DNA from: Paenibacillus faecalis
Lineage (GTDB): Bacteria; Bacillota; Bacilli; Paenibacillales; Paenibacillaceae
Assembly (NCBI RefSeq): GCF_900289175.1
Contig: NZ_LT985747.1
Coordinates: forward strand, 786,006 to 850,005
Direction: 5' to 3'
DNA length: 64,000 bases
Part shown: piece after piece, positions 25,338-34,433 of the stretch
Layout: each line of letters begins with the position of its first letter
Position numbering within the stretch: position 1 is the stretch's first letter
The notes under the pieces: generated by a model
The model's input: the letters and a program-made list of their open reading frames with translations, nothing else
Told to the model about the DNA's origin: nothing
Database searches by the model: none
Translations under genes and position numbers: made by a program

Positions 25338-27143
25338 TTAAGGAGATGATATCTGCCCTACCCAGTCAATCGCATATGTTGCTGGCGAATATGCAACAAC
25401 ACCTACCGTATATGTCCCGGTTGTTAAAGGTTTGAAGCTTATCATTTCCTGTGGAAGCAGCCCTGTGCTGCTGCGGAGTGCTTGATCCATATTCAATTCG
25501 CCATTCTGCATAGGATCAACACCAGGAGCCCAAATGAATAAATCTAAATCAGCACCATTTTCATTGTCAATTACAAGTGTATTCGCAAAGAAAGCCTCAG
25601 TATTCGTTACATTGACTTCATATAAATCAACGGCTCCTGCAGCAATACTGCTTTGCATCCGAAGATGTTGACGATCGTTATTAAACGATCCGGCGGAAGA
25701 TCCTGCTGCAGCTTTGATCGTCTCATGGCCGAGAACCAGTCCGTTCCCATAAGCTTTGTCGCTTCCACTCATTCCATAGTCTTCCGTTTTAAAATCATAA
25801 TTAGTATTACCATTGCTGGCTTCCAGCATAAGTGCAGCTAATCCTGCTACCATAGGGGCTGCCATGGATGTACCTGTATAACTAATATACTGATTTGTGG
25901 AATTTGCTTTAGCAGCACGAATATTAGTTCCCGGAGCAGCTAGCGACGGTCTTTCGTTCCCTACTCCCCTGTTTGAAGAGGGATTCAGATACCAGCCACC
26001 TTCATTAGGATCAGCCAGGTTTGCGACTGACAGCACCCCTGAACATTTTCCCAAACGATTTAATGAATTATATTTTGCCCCACCCGAAGTATTTCCTGCA
26101 GCTACTACAGTAAGCATTCCTTTACTTGCTGCACTGCTCACTCTACTGCAAAATTGTGGATCTGCTGCTCCTGAGCTGCCTAAACTCAAGTTTATAATAT
26201 CTATACCTAAATTCGTTTTATTTTGTATAGCCCAATCCATAGCCTCCAGTATATTTTGGAAAGAACAAGATGTGTTCGTTGCGCAAACCTTTATACCGAC
26301 AATCGCAGCTCCTGGTGCAACTCCAGTTTCACCAGTTCCTGCACCGGCCGCTATACTGGCCACATGTGTACCATGTCCTAAGTTATCGTAAGCTGTAGTG
26401 GATGACGGATTAACAAAATCCTTCCATCCTATAACTTTACCTCCTCTTAAATCAACATGGTTGCTGTCAACTCCTGTATCAATAATTGCTATAACCGAAT
26501 CATTTTTTGAATAACCGGAACTGCCATCACGGTTGCCGGTGACACCATAATCACTTCTGGCTTTTTTTATTCCAGTCATCTCAGTAGCACCATTTAGATA
26601 TGTTTCAAACTGATCCTGGTTCTCACTTGGCATACCGTATACGGAAACAACATCATTAGTCGTAGAAATGGTCGAGACGTCCTCCAGTTGTGCTAATCGT
26701 TCAATCTCTGGAGCTGATAGGTTAGCAAAAAAACCATAGACTCCAAACCCGTTGATGTCTGTTATTTTTTCATTCAGTAGCTCTGCATTTTTTTGAATAA
26801 ATTCATTCTTACTAAGTTTACTATCATGCTTTAGCATGACACTAACTTCCATTCGATCCTGGCTGTTTAAACTTTTATCATTGAGATTCGCTTTTAACGG
26901 ATCTAGAATCTTGGACTGCCTTTTAAAATTCTGAACTTGAAAGTCGTTAGAATCAAAATCCTCTAAATGAAAAGAGAAGCTATTTTGAGTACTTTCTTCC
27001 GTATGAGCAGGCATGTTCAACTTAAATTCGGAGCTCTGTATCGATTTATTAAATTGTGTAGCTTCTGCCGATGCATAAATCGCCGTAGAAAAAACCATCA
27101 ACAAGGCCATAACCAACGGTAGCAACATTTTACTCTTTTTCAT
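25338..27143 (-). CDS. secreted subtilisin-like serine protease (S8 family)
   Basis: 601 residues from ATG 27143, with GGGAGG 7 nt upstream. Signal peptide (1-26). The propeptide includes an inhibitor-I9-like domain, about residues 98-170 (MEVSVMLKHDSKLS, GFGVYGFFANLS, VSTISTTNDVVSVYG). In the catalytic domain, Asp is in AIIDTGVDSNH, His in LGHGTHVASIAAG, the oxyanion Asn region in VVAAGNTSG and Ser in GTSMAAPMVAGL. The C-terminal about 110 residues look like a pre-peptidase beta-sandwich (DLFIWAPG, GTYTVGVVAYSP). A complete, probably active exoprotease. It is divergent from the DNA-binding gene at 27338, and its promoter region has a perfect palindrome. Confidence 0.92.
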   Translation of the reverse strand: MKKSKMLLPLVMALLMVFSTAIYASAEATQFNKSIQSSEFKLNMPAHTEESTQNSFSFHLEDFDSNDFQVQNFKRQSKILDPLKANLNDKSLNSQDRMEVSVMLKHDSKLSKNEFIQKNAELLNEKITDINGFGVYGFFANLSAPEIERLAQLEDVSTISTTNDVVSVYGMPSENQDQFETYLNGATEMTGIKKARSDYGVTGNRDGSSGYSKNDSVIAIIDTGVDSNHVDLRGGKVIGWKDFVNPSSTTAYDNLGHGTHVASIAAGAGTGETGVAPGAAIVGIKVCATNTSCSFQNILEAMDWAIQNKTNLGIDIINLSLGSSGAADPQFCSRVSSAASKGMLTVVAAGNTSGGAKYNSLNRLGKCSGVLSVANLADPNEGGWYLNPSSNRGVGNERPSLAAPGTNIRAAKANSTNQYISYTGTSMAAPMVAGLAALMLEASNGNTNYDFKTEDYGMSGSDKAYGNGLVLGHETIKAAAGSSAGSFNNDRQHLRMQSSIAAGAVDLYEVNVTNTEAFFANTLVIDNENGADLDLFIWAPGVDPMQNGELNMDQALRSSTGLLPQEMISFKPLTTGTYTVGVVAYSPATYAIDWVGQISSP

Positions 27144-27169
27144 TAAAAATCCTCCCTTTTCGAATGTTT

Positions 27170-27195
27170 TAAGTTTTCAAGATTTTGAAAACTTA
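27170..27195. promoter_or_regulatory. palindrome in the protease/regulator intergenic region
   Basis: TAAGTTTTCA-6nt-TGAAAACTTA, with a second set of half-sites at about 27230-27254 (AAACTTA ... TAGTTTTCA). Likely operators for the divergent OmpR-type protein. Confidence 0.6.
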
Positions 27196-27337
27196 TTGTT
27201 CTTAAGTCTACTACAATTTTCCCTTCTAAAAACTTACAAGATTTTTAGTTTTCAAAATTAGCTAAATATCTTTAATAAATCCTATAAATGCCATATAATA
27301 ACAAAAAACATTTTTAAATTAAGGAGGTAACATAACA

Positions 27338-27670
27338 ATGGATATCTTGTTGCTTAAACCTATTTTTTTAGATAACAACTGCTTCATAGATATAAATAAA
27401 TCAATTTTTATGAAAAATGATCTCCCCTGTTCACTTTCAAGAATCGAACTTCGTCTTCTAATCCGTCTGACCTACAACCTTAATGAACCCGTTTCCTTTC
27501 ATTCCTTATACACATATGTTTGGTTACCTGCAGAAGAAAACATTGATTTGCAATTATTGTATGTTTATATACACCGCGTGCGTACAAGAGTCGAGGATAA
27601 CCCCCGCAAGCCGAAATATATTAAATCGGTAAGAGGTATAGGATATAAACTCTGTACCTACGATATATGA
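27338..27670 (+). CDS. stand-alone OmpR/PhoB-type winged-helix regulator without receiver domain
   Basis: 110 residues from ATG 27338, with GGAGG upstream. The whole protein is one Trans_reg_C domain: an N-terminal beta strand region, the SRIELRLLIRLTYNLNEPVS helix, then LYVYIHRVRTRVEDNPRKPKY recognition helix and the IKSVRGIGYKLC wing. There is no phospho-acceptor receiver domain and no sensor kinase nearby, so control must be by abundance or another ligand. Divergent transcription and a shared palindromic region make the protease its probable target. Confidence 0.75.
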   Translation: MDILLLKPIFLDNNCFIDINKSIFMKNDLPCSLSRIELRLLIRLTYNLNEPVSFHSLYTYVWLPAEENIDLQLLYVYIHRVRTRVEDNPRKPKYIKSVRGIGYKLCTYDI

Positions 27671-27689
27671 ACATCTCATCCACTTTCAC

Positions 27690-27757
27690 AAATTGCAAAC
27701 GTTTACAATTGAATGGAAAATAGCCCTGGTCTGAGGAAATACAGAACCAAGGCTATA
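27690..27757. promoter_or_regulatory. cre-like palindrome followed by hairpin
   Basis: TGCAAACGTTTACA (27694-27707) differs from the CcpA cre consensus at one position. It sits just after the regulator stop. A TAGCC.TGGT / ACC.AGGCTA hairpin at 27724-27756 could terminate transcription from both sides. Confidence 0.35.
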
Positions 27758-27829
27758 CAAACTATTTTATTTTTCGCATTGTCTACTAACGGGGAGAGTT
27801 CACTTTGGGGTATTCCTTCACTATCTATC

Positions 27830-28264
27830 TTACTCCTCATAAAACACTTTCGTGTGAAGCACCTCCAGAGCACGCTCGATCTCCTTTAACTCTTCATCAG
27901 AAGCATCTTTGATCCGTGTCCGGAACTGGTTTTCAATCTGGCCAAAGGCACGATCCATCATTGCTTGTCCTGCTTCGGAGAGCCGAATCAATTGCTTGCG
28001 CCGATCTTCCGTAACCTCAAATTTTTCACATAACTGCTTCTCCGCCAGCTTCTTAAGCTCACGGCTCGTATTCGGCATAGAAATATGTTTGCAGTCGCTA
28101 ATCTGGCTTAAGGTTACAGGCTGGCTGACCGCGATATATTCCAAGATGCTGTATTGGACGGGCGTAATGTCCTCTGGCTTAACATCTTTGGTTAATTCGT
28201 GCGTCACTTCATGCACGGCTGTTGTAAAGGCCACAAACTTATGAAATAGATTTTTCTTGTCCAT
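27830..28264 (-). CDS. MarR-family transcriptional regulator
   Basis: 144 residues. The start is ATG 28264 after GAGGTGATC. Winged-helix fold: LEYIAVSQPVTLSQISDCK, the recognition helix MPNTSRELKKL, and the wing FEVTEDRRKQLIRLSEAGQ, with a C-terminal dimerisation helix. It is divergent from a flavodoxin-fold reductase, with TTATCATTTGAYAA palindromes between them. That layout is usual for MarR proteins that sense quinones or oxidants. Confidence 0.85.
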   Translation of the reverse strand: MDKKNLFHKFVAFTTAVHEVTHELTKDVKPEDITPVQYSILEYIAVSQPVTLSQISDCKHISMPNTSRELKKLAEKQLCEKFEVTEDRRKQLIRLSEAGQAMMDRAFGQIENQFRTRIKDASDEELKEIERALEVLHTKVFYEE

Positions 28265-28313
28265 CACGATCACCTCATACAGAAACGATAACAAATTGTT
28301 TATCAATATACAA

Positions 28314-28369
28314 TTATCATTTGACAACTAGGATCGAGGGCGTGCTACCATTTCGTTATCATTTGATAA
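28314..28369. promoter_or_regulatory. MarR-type operator pair
   Basis: TTATCATTTGACAA (28314-28327) and the perfect palindrome TTATCATTTGATAA (28356-28369) lie between the divergent marR-type and reductase genes. Confidence 0.65.
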
Positions 28370-28385
28370 TTAATGGGGTGAACTT

Positions 28386-28973
28386 ATGAACGTATTAGCT
28401 ATTTTTACACATCCAAATCACCGAAGCCTAAGCTATGCTTTTTTACAACAAGTCATCCAGGGAAGCTATGAGAACGAGCACATTACAAAGATTCATGTAC
28501 TTGACCTCTATGAAGAGAATTTTGACCCGGTTCTAGTATTTAACGATCAAAAACGTAGAAGGGATATGCATACTGATCCAAATTTCGAGCGCTTTCGGGA
28601 ACAAATACGATGGGCGGATAAGCTCGTCTTTGTGTATCCGATCTGGTGGGGGCGGCCTCCTGCGATGCTGCTAGGGTATGTCGATCAGCTCTTTGCCTCG
28701 AACTTTGCCTATCAGGATCATGGCGGGCTTTTGCCAGAAGGGTTATTGAAAGGTAAAACTGCTGTATGTATTTCTGTGATGAAAGGACCTACACTATATC
28801 CGTTGTATTGGCTGAACAATGCACATAAAATCCTAATGAAAAAAGCACTGCTTCAATACGTAGGGATTCGGAAGGTGAAATTTTTCGAATTTGGGAACAT
28901 GGAAAGTCCGAAAGGCCAGCATGAAAAAAAATTAAAACGGGTGTACCGATATTTTAAATCGATCGCTCAATAA
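28386..28973 (+). CDS. NAD(P)H oxidoreductase, flavodoxin-like fold (KefF/YwrO type)
   Basis: 195 residues from ATG 28386, with GGGGTG upstream. Flavodoxin_2 fold: AIFTHPNHRSLSYAF phosphate loop, WADKLVFVYPIWWGRPPAML (the conserved P.WW..P block) and YLxx DQLF. The family reduces quinones or nitro compounds with FMN/FAD. Probably controlled by the divergent MarR repressor and used in electrophile or quinone stress. Confidence 0.82.
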   Translation: MNVLAIFTHPNHRSLSYAFLQQVIQGSYENEHITKIHVLDLYEENFDPVLVFNDQKRRRDMHTDPNFERFREQIRWADKLVFVYPIWWGRPPAMLLGYVDQLFASNFAYQDHGGLLPEGLLKGKTAVCISVMKGPTLYPLYWLNNAHKILMKKALLQYVGIRKVKFFEFGNMESPKGQHEKKLKRVYRYFKSIAQ

Positions 28974-29292
28974 TTGGCCCCTTAGACAGCTGAAGTGCTT
29001 GATAATCTATGAGGAAATCTGATGGATACGGTATAAGTGCACAATTTTGTAATACAAACCCAAACCAATATTATAATATCTTCTATTATTGACATTTTAA
29101 GTATCTATAGTAATATTAAAGTTGAAAGATCGTTGATATGCAAGGGGGTGATAGAATTGGTCATTACCTAATGACACCATCTTATGCATACATAGATGAT
29201 AACAGCTAGATAGATGGAAGGTCATTCCTGAATCTTGCGCTGAACTGTTCGCTGCTGTTTTAAAAGTTCAAAATGAAAGAGGAGGCTATAAT
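28974..29292. promoter_or_regulatory. promoter and leader of the secreted small protein gene
   Basis: About 320 bp without a full gene. A good promoter is TTGACA (29089-29094), 16 nt, TAATAT (29111-29116). In the leader an SD-like AAGGGGGTGA (about 29142) is followed 8 nt later by TTG and only four codons before a stop, perhaps a tiny leader ORF or a relic. Confidence 0.45.
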
Positions 29293-29832
29293 ATGATTTT
29301 AAGCATGAAGAACATGAAGAAATCACTTATTGTTTCCGTCTTACTTTGTCTGGTAACGGTATTGGGTGCTCCTGCGAGTGTATCAGCTAAAGAAAGCAAT
29401 CAACCTATTAAACTATCTTATGGTCAGAATTATGAAAATAAAGAGACTGGTGAATATTTTAGATGGATTGATCCTGCAGAAAAAGGAATGACGACAGCCG
29501 GAACGGTAGCAAAAGATTTTGAGTTTAAGATTCGGTATACCGTTGAATCATCTAGCTTTACAATAGATAGTTCTTCAGTTAGTGTGGATGCTACCGCCTG
29601 GGTTGAAAATTCAGTTGGAGATCGACAGAGTGGGTACTCTGGACACAAATATACAGTTAAGCTAAATCGATTATTGTCATCGAAAAGCTTACAGTTTGAT
29701 ATTGGCGGAACAGAGTCCGGAACCATTTCAGGCCTAAAAAGTGGTGGAAGCTACACTGTAGAAGTAATTAATAATGATTATCTATCAAGTGGTATATATT
29801 TGGTCGGCTATGGATCAATAACAAACAATTAA
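29293..29832 (+). CDS. secreted small protein, bacteriocin-like context
   Basis: 179 residues from ATG 29293, with GAGGAGG 7 nt upstream. A signal peptide with AxA site (PASVSA, about residue 32) leaves a mature protein of about 147 residues, rich in Ser/Thr/Tyr, cysteine-free and beta-rich (SSSVSVDATAWVENS, SGHKYTVKLNRLL). I do not recognise the family. It is followed by a terminator and then a two-permease ABC transporter, the layout of lactococcin-972-like loci, although it is longer than those precursors. Confidence 0.65.
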   Translation: MILSMKNMKKSLIVSVLLCLVTVLGAPASVSAKESNQPIKLSYGQNYENKETGEYFRWIDPAEKGMTTAGTVAKDFEFKIRYTVESSSFTIDSSSVSVDATAWVENSVGDRQSGYSGHKYTVKLNRLLSSKSLQFDIGGTESGTISGLKSGGSYTVEVINNDYLSSGIYLVGYGSITNN

Positions 29833-29852
29833 CTTATTATTAAACAAAAAAT

Positions 29853-29908
29853 GGTATTATGGAGGGCAGGTTCGGTTTCTTGTCTTCCATAATACTTTTG
29901 CTTTTTTT
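29853..29908 (+). terminator. terminator between the secreted protein and ABC genes
   Basis: GTATTATGGA and TCCATAATAC around a long loop, then TTTTGCTTTTTTT. Read-through could give lower expression of the transporter. Confidence 0.7.
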
Positions 29909-29986
29909 ATAAGTCTATTACAGGAGCAGCCAGTTAAAGAATATATTTCGCGCTTCAGTGCATCGATTGGGCGGGGAGTGAGGACT

Positions 29987-30985
29987 ATGAGGCGGATTAG
30001 AACATTCCTTGAGATGTTATTTAGACAGTTTGTGCATGATATAAAAATTAATATTGTCATTCTTTGTACGCTAACTTTTACTTTTACTTTTTTATTTTTA
30101 ATCTCGGCAGCCATGATGGCCAAGCTTTCAGAATATCAAGACCTGAATGAAGCAGCAAGAACATATGAAATCAGGTTTTCAGGTGCTCATTCCGTGCAAT
30201 CCTTTCACTCTATTTTGAACGAATTCAAACAAAAAAAAATAGAAAAAATAACATTTATGTATGTAACCGTTACTGATAGTGCCTTACATCGCTTGAATCC
30301 CCGTTTCGACGATAAGGACGCTTACTTGAACCCGCGCAATACGGCTAAATCTATGATTTCTGGCAGAGCTTTTAGCGAAAGCGAATTGGAACATGGTTCA
30401 AATGTCATCATATTAAGTAAAACCGATCATGTAAATCATTATGAAAATTATAAGGTAGGAGATACGATTCCAATTGCCGATCTTGACTTTACACTAATTG
30501 GCATCAGTAAGGATGATCGTGAAAAAGTAGGTTCTCTCATCCCTTACAGCACCATACTAAAATATAAAGAAAAGTTCCGTGTTAACGAGGCTTATATCAC
30601 TTTAGAAGAAAAAGCAAGCAAAAAAGAAATACGACAAATTGTTAAATCCGCTAAAAGCAAATTAGATTACGATACCGAATATCGTATTACAACATCGTCC
30701 TCCTGGAAGCTGAAAAGCATGTTGAAACATATTTCAGGAAGCGTTATTGCTGCATTGATCGTTAGCGTTCTCTGTATCTTTAATCTAATGCATCTGGTTA
30801 AAATCATCCTTTTGCGTAATAAGACTGTTATGAACATATACAGAAATCTTGGTTATGAACATAAATATATTGTTCTTAATTTTGCGGCTATATTGTTCCT
30901 GTTAACATGCAGCTCCATTGTTGCTGGAAGCTATTTATCTCATTTCATAGGCCCAGTTATTCAAGAAATAACGCCTATACATTGA
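29987..30985 (+). CDS. FtsX/MacB-like ABC permease, first subunit
   Basis: 332 residues. ATG 29987 follows GGGGAG by 8 nt; the GTG at 29978 is inside that spacing. There is one N-terminal membrane helix (about 15-38), then an extracytoplasmic MacB-PCD-like domain of about 200 residues (YEIRFSGAHS, KVGDTIPIADLDFTLIGI) and two more helices at the C-terminus. It is shorter than usual FtsX permeases, with three helices rather than four. It is in an operon with the second permease (10 bp apart) and the ATPase. Confidence 0.7.
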   Translation: MRRIRTFLEMLFRQFVHDIKINIVILCTLTFTFTFLFLISAAMMAKLSEYQDLNEAARTYEIRFSGAHSVQSFHSILNEFKQKKIEKITFMYVTVTDSALHRLNPRFDDKDAYLNPRNTAKSMISGRAFSESELEHGSNVIILSKTDHVNHYENYKVGDTIPIADLDFTLIGISKDDREKVGSLIPYSTILKYKEKFRVNEAYITLEEKASKKEIRQIVKSAKSKLDYDTEYRITTSSSWKLKSMLKHISGSVIAALIVSVLCIFNLMHLVKIILLRNKTVMNIYRNLGYEHKYIVLNFAAILFLLTCSSIVAGSYLSHFIGPVIQEITPIH

Positions 30986-30995
30986 AGAGGAGAAA

Positions 30996-32153
30996 ATGAG
31001 CAAAATAATTGATTTTATCAAGACTTACATTCGCATTAGTAAAAAAAAATATCTATATCATTCGATTCAATTTCTAATTATCGGCCTCATTTTCCATCTT
31101 GTGTTTTATAACCTTTGGGAAATGAAGTATATGAAGCAAACATTGGAAAGCGCCGAAGCCAGTAATTTATATGTAGCTGATTTTAGCCTAGACGATCCTG
31201 CTAATTTGGATATGAAATTAGAAAAGATGCAAAAAGAATTGCCCTCTGGTGTAAACATCATCGCCCCTGTAAAGAAATCAGCGTTTACGGATCAAAGGCA
31301 TGATAACACACAAGTGACTGTCCATTTTCTATCACAGAATGAAATCGAGCAGTATAACTATTCCGTGTCAAACGGCGACTATTTCGGAAATGAGCCCTAT
31401 CGGGAACACATTTATCCAGCTATCATTCCAGAACAACTAAGCAATAAATATAAAATCGGCGAAATTTATGATATTACAATAAATAAAAGTTTTAAGCCGC
31501 TGCAGTCCATTCAAGTGAAAATTATAGGCAGCCGGAAGGATAACTATATATTAGAGCTTTTCAATTCTCCTAATATATATAAAAGGGATTCAACTCTATT
31601 AATCTATGATGTAACGGGGGAGCTGTCCCGCTCTTTCTACGAAGCTGACGACAACCGGGTTCCGATCGTCATTAAAAATGACACTTCATACTCAGAAAGC
31701 TCATTTATTTCATTACTAGAAGATGATGGACTTGACAATATAAGCAATCTTGAAACAGAGATTCTTAGAAAAAATGGATTAACGTATAACGATATTTATT
31801 TATATATAACGCTATTAATCGTTTTTATTCCGCTTATTATCGTTTCGCTCGCAAGTTTCCTTTATTTAGAGTTTCAAAACAAGAAAAGAGAACTATACAT
31901 TTACAGAACCTGCGGTATCGATCCCTACTTCTACTCTCTATCCATGTTTATTTTAAATGTAACTTTCTTTGCGTTTCCGATTCTATTGCAAGAACTCCTT
32001 TGGTTCTTAATATGTCTGATGGTAGATATAAAATTTATTTGGCCACACAGCCTCGCTTTAATAGGTATTTCCATTTTCACGGTGGTGCTCATTACTGTGT
32101 TTCAGTCCTATTTTATAAGCAAAGTAAAATATGATGAGAAGTTTCTGGATTAG
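30996..32153 (+). CDS. FtsX/MacB-like ABC permease, second subunit
   Basis: 385 residues from ATG 30996, with GAGGAG just before. N-terminal helix about 22-38, then an extracytoplasmic domain (about 45-255) with NGDYFGNEPY and IYDITINKSFKPLQSIQVKI resembling MacB periplasmic core domains, and three C-terminal helices. It pairs with the permease before it. Such transporters act in peptide export, self-protection or mechanotransmission across the envelope rather than classical import. Confidence 0.7.
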   Translation: MSKIIDFIKTYIRISKKKYLYHSIQFLIIGLIFHLVFYNLWEMKYMKQTLESAEASNLYVADFSLDDPANLDMKLEKMQKELPSGVNIIAPVKKSAFTDQRHDNTQVTVHFLSQNEIEQYNYSVSNGDYFGNEPYREHIYPAIIPEQLSNKYKIGEIYDITINKSFKPLQSIQVKIIGSRKDNYILELFNSPNIYKRDSTLLIYDVTGELSRSFYEADDNRVPIVIKNDTSYSESSFISLLEDDGLDNISNLETEILRKNGLTYNDIYLYITLLIVFIPLIIVSLASFLYLEFQNKKRELYIYRTCGIDPYFYSLSMFILNVTFFAFPILLQELLWFLICLMVDIKFIWPHSLALIGISIFTVVLITVFQSYFISKVKYDEKFLD

Positions 32154-32163
32154 GAGATTACAG

Positions 32164-32856
32164 ATGATGAATCGTAAGCATGATGATATTGTTGTATTGG
32201 ACAACCTGACAAAAAGCTATAGTGCGCATGAGCTAGCTCTTCATGATGTAACTCTTTCGATACAGACGGGTGAAATGGTTGCTATTACGGGGCCGTCCGG
32301 GTCGGGAAAATCTACTTTACTGAACATTATCGGGGGAAATATAAAGAATTACGCTGGGTTGTATCGGTTTCTGGGAAAAGATTTTCAATCATTTAATAAG
32401 AAAGAAATAGCGAGAATAAAAAACAAGCATATCGGTTATGTGATGCAAAATTTCGGACTAATTGAGGATATGTCGGTCTATCATAATCTGAAATTGCCGT
32501 TGTTGTTCAATCAAGATATACGCATCGATCAGATTGGAAAATTAGTCGCTGCAACATTGGATAAAGTAAATATGCCTAATTATGCGCATAAAAAAGTAAG
32601 ACAATTATCCGGAGGCGAAAAACAGAGAGTTGCCATTGCGAGAGCGATCATCAATAATCCAGATCTGGTTATTGCGGATGAACCAACAGGGGCCTTGGAT
32701 TCGAAAACGACTCTAACGATTATGGAGCTGTTCAAGAAATTAAACACAGAGAATGAAGTTACTTTCCTCATCGCAACTCATAATCGAGAAGTAGCGGATA
32801 GGTGTGACCGAATCATCGTCTTAAAAGATGGAACCATCATAGAAGAAGCCGAATGA
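32164..32856 (+). CDS. ABC transporter ATP-binding protein (LolD/MacB type)
   Basis: 230 residues from ATG 32164; GGAG 7 nt upstream overlaps the stop of the permease gene. Walker A GPSGSGKST, Q-loop YVMQNFGLIEDMS, signature LSGGEKQRVAIARA, Walker B DLVIADEPTGALD and the switch His in ATHNREV are all intact. The PTGALDSKT ending and the short C-terminus are typical of the MacB/LolD group that powers FtsX-like permeases. It is closely similar in type to exporters of lactococcin-972-group loci. Confidence 0.9.
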   Translation: MMNRKHDDIVVLDNLTKSYSAHELALHDVTLSIQTGEMVAITGPSGSGKSTLLNIIGGNIKNYAGLYRFLGKDFQSFNKKEIARIKNKHIGYVMQNFGLIEDMSVYHNLKLPLLFNQDIRIDQIGKLVAATLDKVNMPNYAHKKVRQLSGGEKQRVAIARAIINNPDLVIADEPTGALDSKTTLTIMELFKKLNTENEVTFLIATHNREVADRCDRIIVLKDGTIIEEAE

Positions 32857-32872
32857 TTCCACTAAAACTGCA

Positions 32873-32921
32873 AAAATGCACAGCAATCAACGAATGTTTC
32901 CGCTTGGCTGCTGTGCATTTT
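32873..32921. terminator. bidirectional terminator between ABC operon and scrA
   Basis: AAAATGCACAGCA and TGCTGTGCATTTT with a 23-nt partly paired loop. Related in sequence to the hairpin at 37312. Confidence 0.8.
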
Positions 32922-33010
32922 GTTTGATGATGAGACTGAAAGCTTATTATTTATGCTCAACAAACACATATTTCATGCGATATTATTTTTCTGACATTTT
33001 TTACCTTAAA

Positions 33011-34433
33011 TTATGATTTTGCTTCCGTTTTTACGTCATTCAGCATGTCATCATGAAAACCAAACAACCAGGTCAATACAAAAGCGATAGCCATTGCCGT
33101 CAGATTGCACAGAATGTATAGTGGAAGCTGACTGTTCAGGTACAGCAGCGTGCCCGGTATTACCGTAATTGCCATGCCAGTTGCCTTCAGCTGAAAGATC
33201 GATGCCATGAAGCCTCCAATACCGCCGCCGATCAGGCCCATGATAAAGGGCTTCACATAACGCAGATTCACTCCGAATATTGCCGGCTCCGATATTCCGA
33301 GAAATGCGGAGAACGAGGACGGAAGAGATAGTGCCTTCAGCTTCTTGTTTTTCGTCTTCATGCCAACAGCCAGACAGGCTGCACCTTGAGCAGCCATCGC
33401 ACTGGTGACAATGGCATTAAACGGATTGCTTCCCGTCTGCTCCAGCAGCTGGATTTCGAGGAAATTAAAAATATGATGAACGCCCGTAACTACGATAATC
33501 TGATTAAAGAAGCCAATGAGCAGCCCGGCAATGCCGAACGGTAGATCAAGCAGAAAAAGAGTCGCATTCAGTACGATCTCTTCAAAGGAATGAAAAATCG
33601 GACCGATCACGAACAAGCCGAGAATAATCATAACGAGAAGGGTCATAAACGGTGTAACAATCAGGTCAATCGCTTCAGGAATCCGCTTTCTCAGAAAACG
33701 CTCAAACTTCGCTCCGAGCAGTCCTATGAAGAACGCCGGCAAGACCGAGCCCTGATATCCCACAACCGGGATAAATCCAAACATGACAAGTGCTTCCTCC
33801 GTCCCGTTGGCCACGCTGTAAGCATTCGGCAGCGCCGGATTGACGAGCATCAGCCCCAGTACGATGCCAAGCACTGGGCTGCCGCCAAAGACTCTAAAGG
33901 CAGACCAGGCAACCAGGGCTGGCAAAAACGCAAATGCCGTATCTGTCAGCACCTGTGTAAACATCAGGAAATTGGCCGAAATATCACCCGGCGTCAAGCC
34001 AAACCAGGCAAGCACCGTTTCCTGAGTCAGCAAGCCGCGAAGCCCCATGAACAGCCCCGTAGCAACCAATACCGGAATGATGGGAACGAATACGTCACCA
34101 AATGTGCGAATCGCCCGTTGAAACATATTGCCTGATTTTTTCGCTTCGGCTTTCATCTCTTCCTTGCTAGTGCTTTCCAGGCCGAGATTTTCCACGGCTT
34201 CGAAGATTTGGTTGACGGTACCTGTACCAAATATAATCTGGTATTGACCAGAGTTGAAAAACGCACCTTTTACCTTGTCGATGTTTTCCACTTTTTTCTG
34301 GTCGATCTTCTCTTCATCGTGTACCATAATGCGCAGCCGTGTTGCACAGTGGGCAAAGGAGGCTATATTCCCTGCCACCGATAGCTTCTACGATCTGCTT
34401 AGCGATGCTCTGGTTATCTGCTGCCATACTCAT
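33011..34433 (-). pseudogene. scrA: sucrose-specific PTS EIIBC (ScrA), frameshifted near the N-terminus
   Basis: The gene should start at ATG 34433, which overlaps the scrB stop as ATGA. It reads MSMAADNQSIAKQIVEAIGG normally to GGRE, but near 34366-34374 the frame shifts: one extra base or two missing. The rest, from NIASFAHCATRLRIMV (EIIB phospho-Cys) through about ten membrane helices of EIIC (GISEPAIFG, TGVHHIFN), is intact. If real, the shift removes EIIB/EIIC translation from its proper start. If it is a sequencing error, the gene is a normal ScrA that imports and phosphorylates sucrose. A downstream GTG at 34378 could allow a product lacking about 18 residues. Confidence 0.82.
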
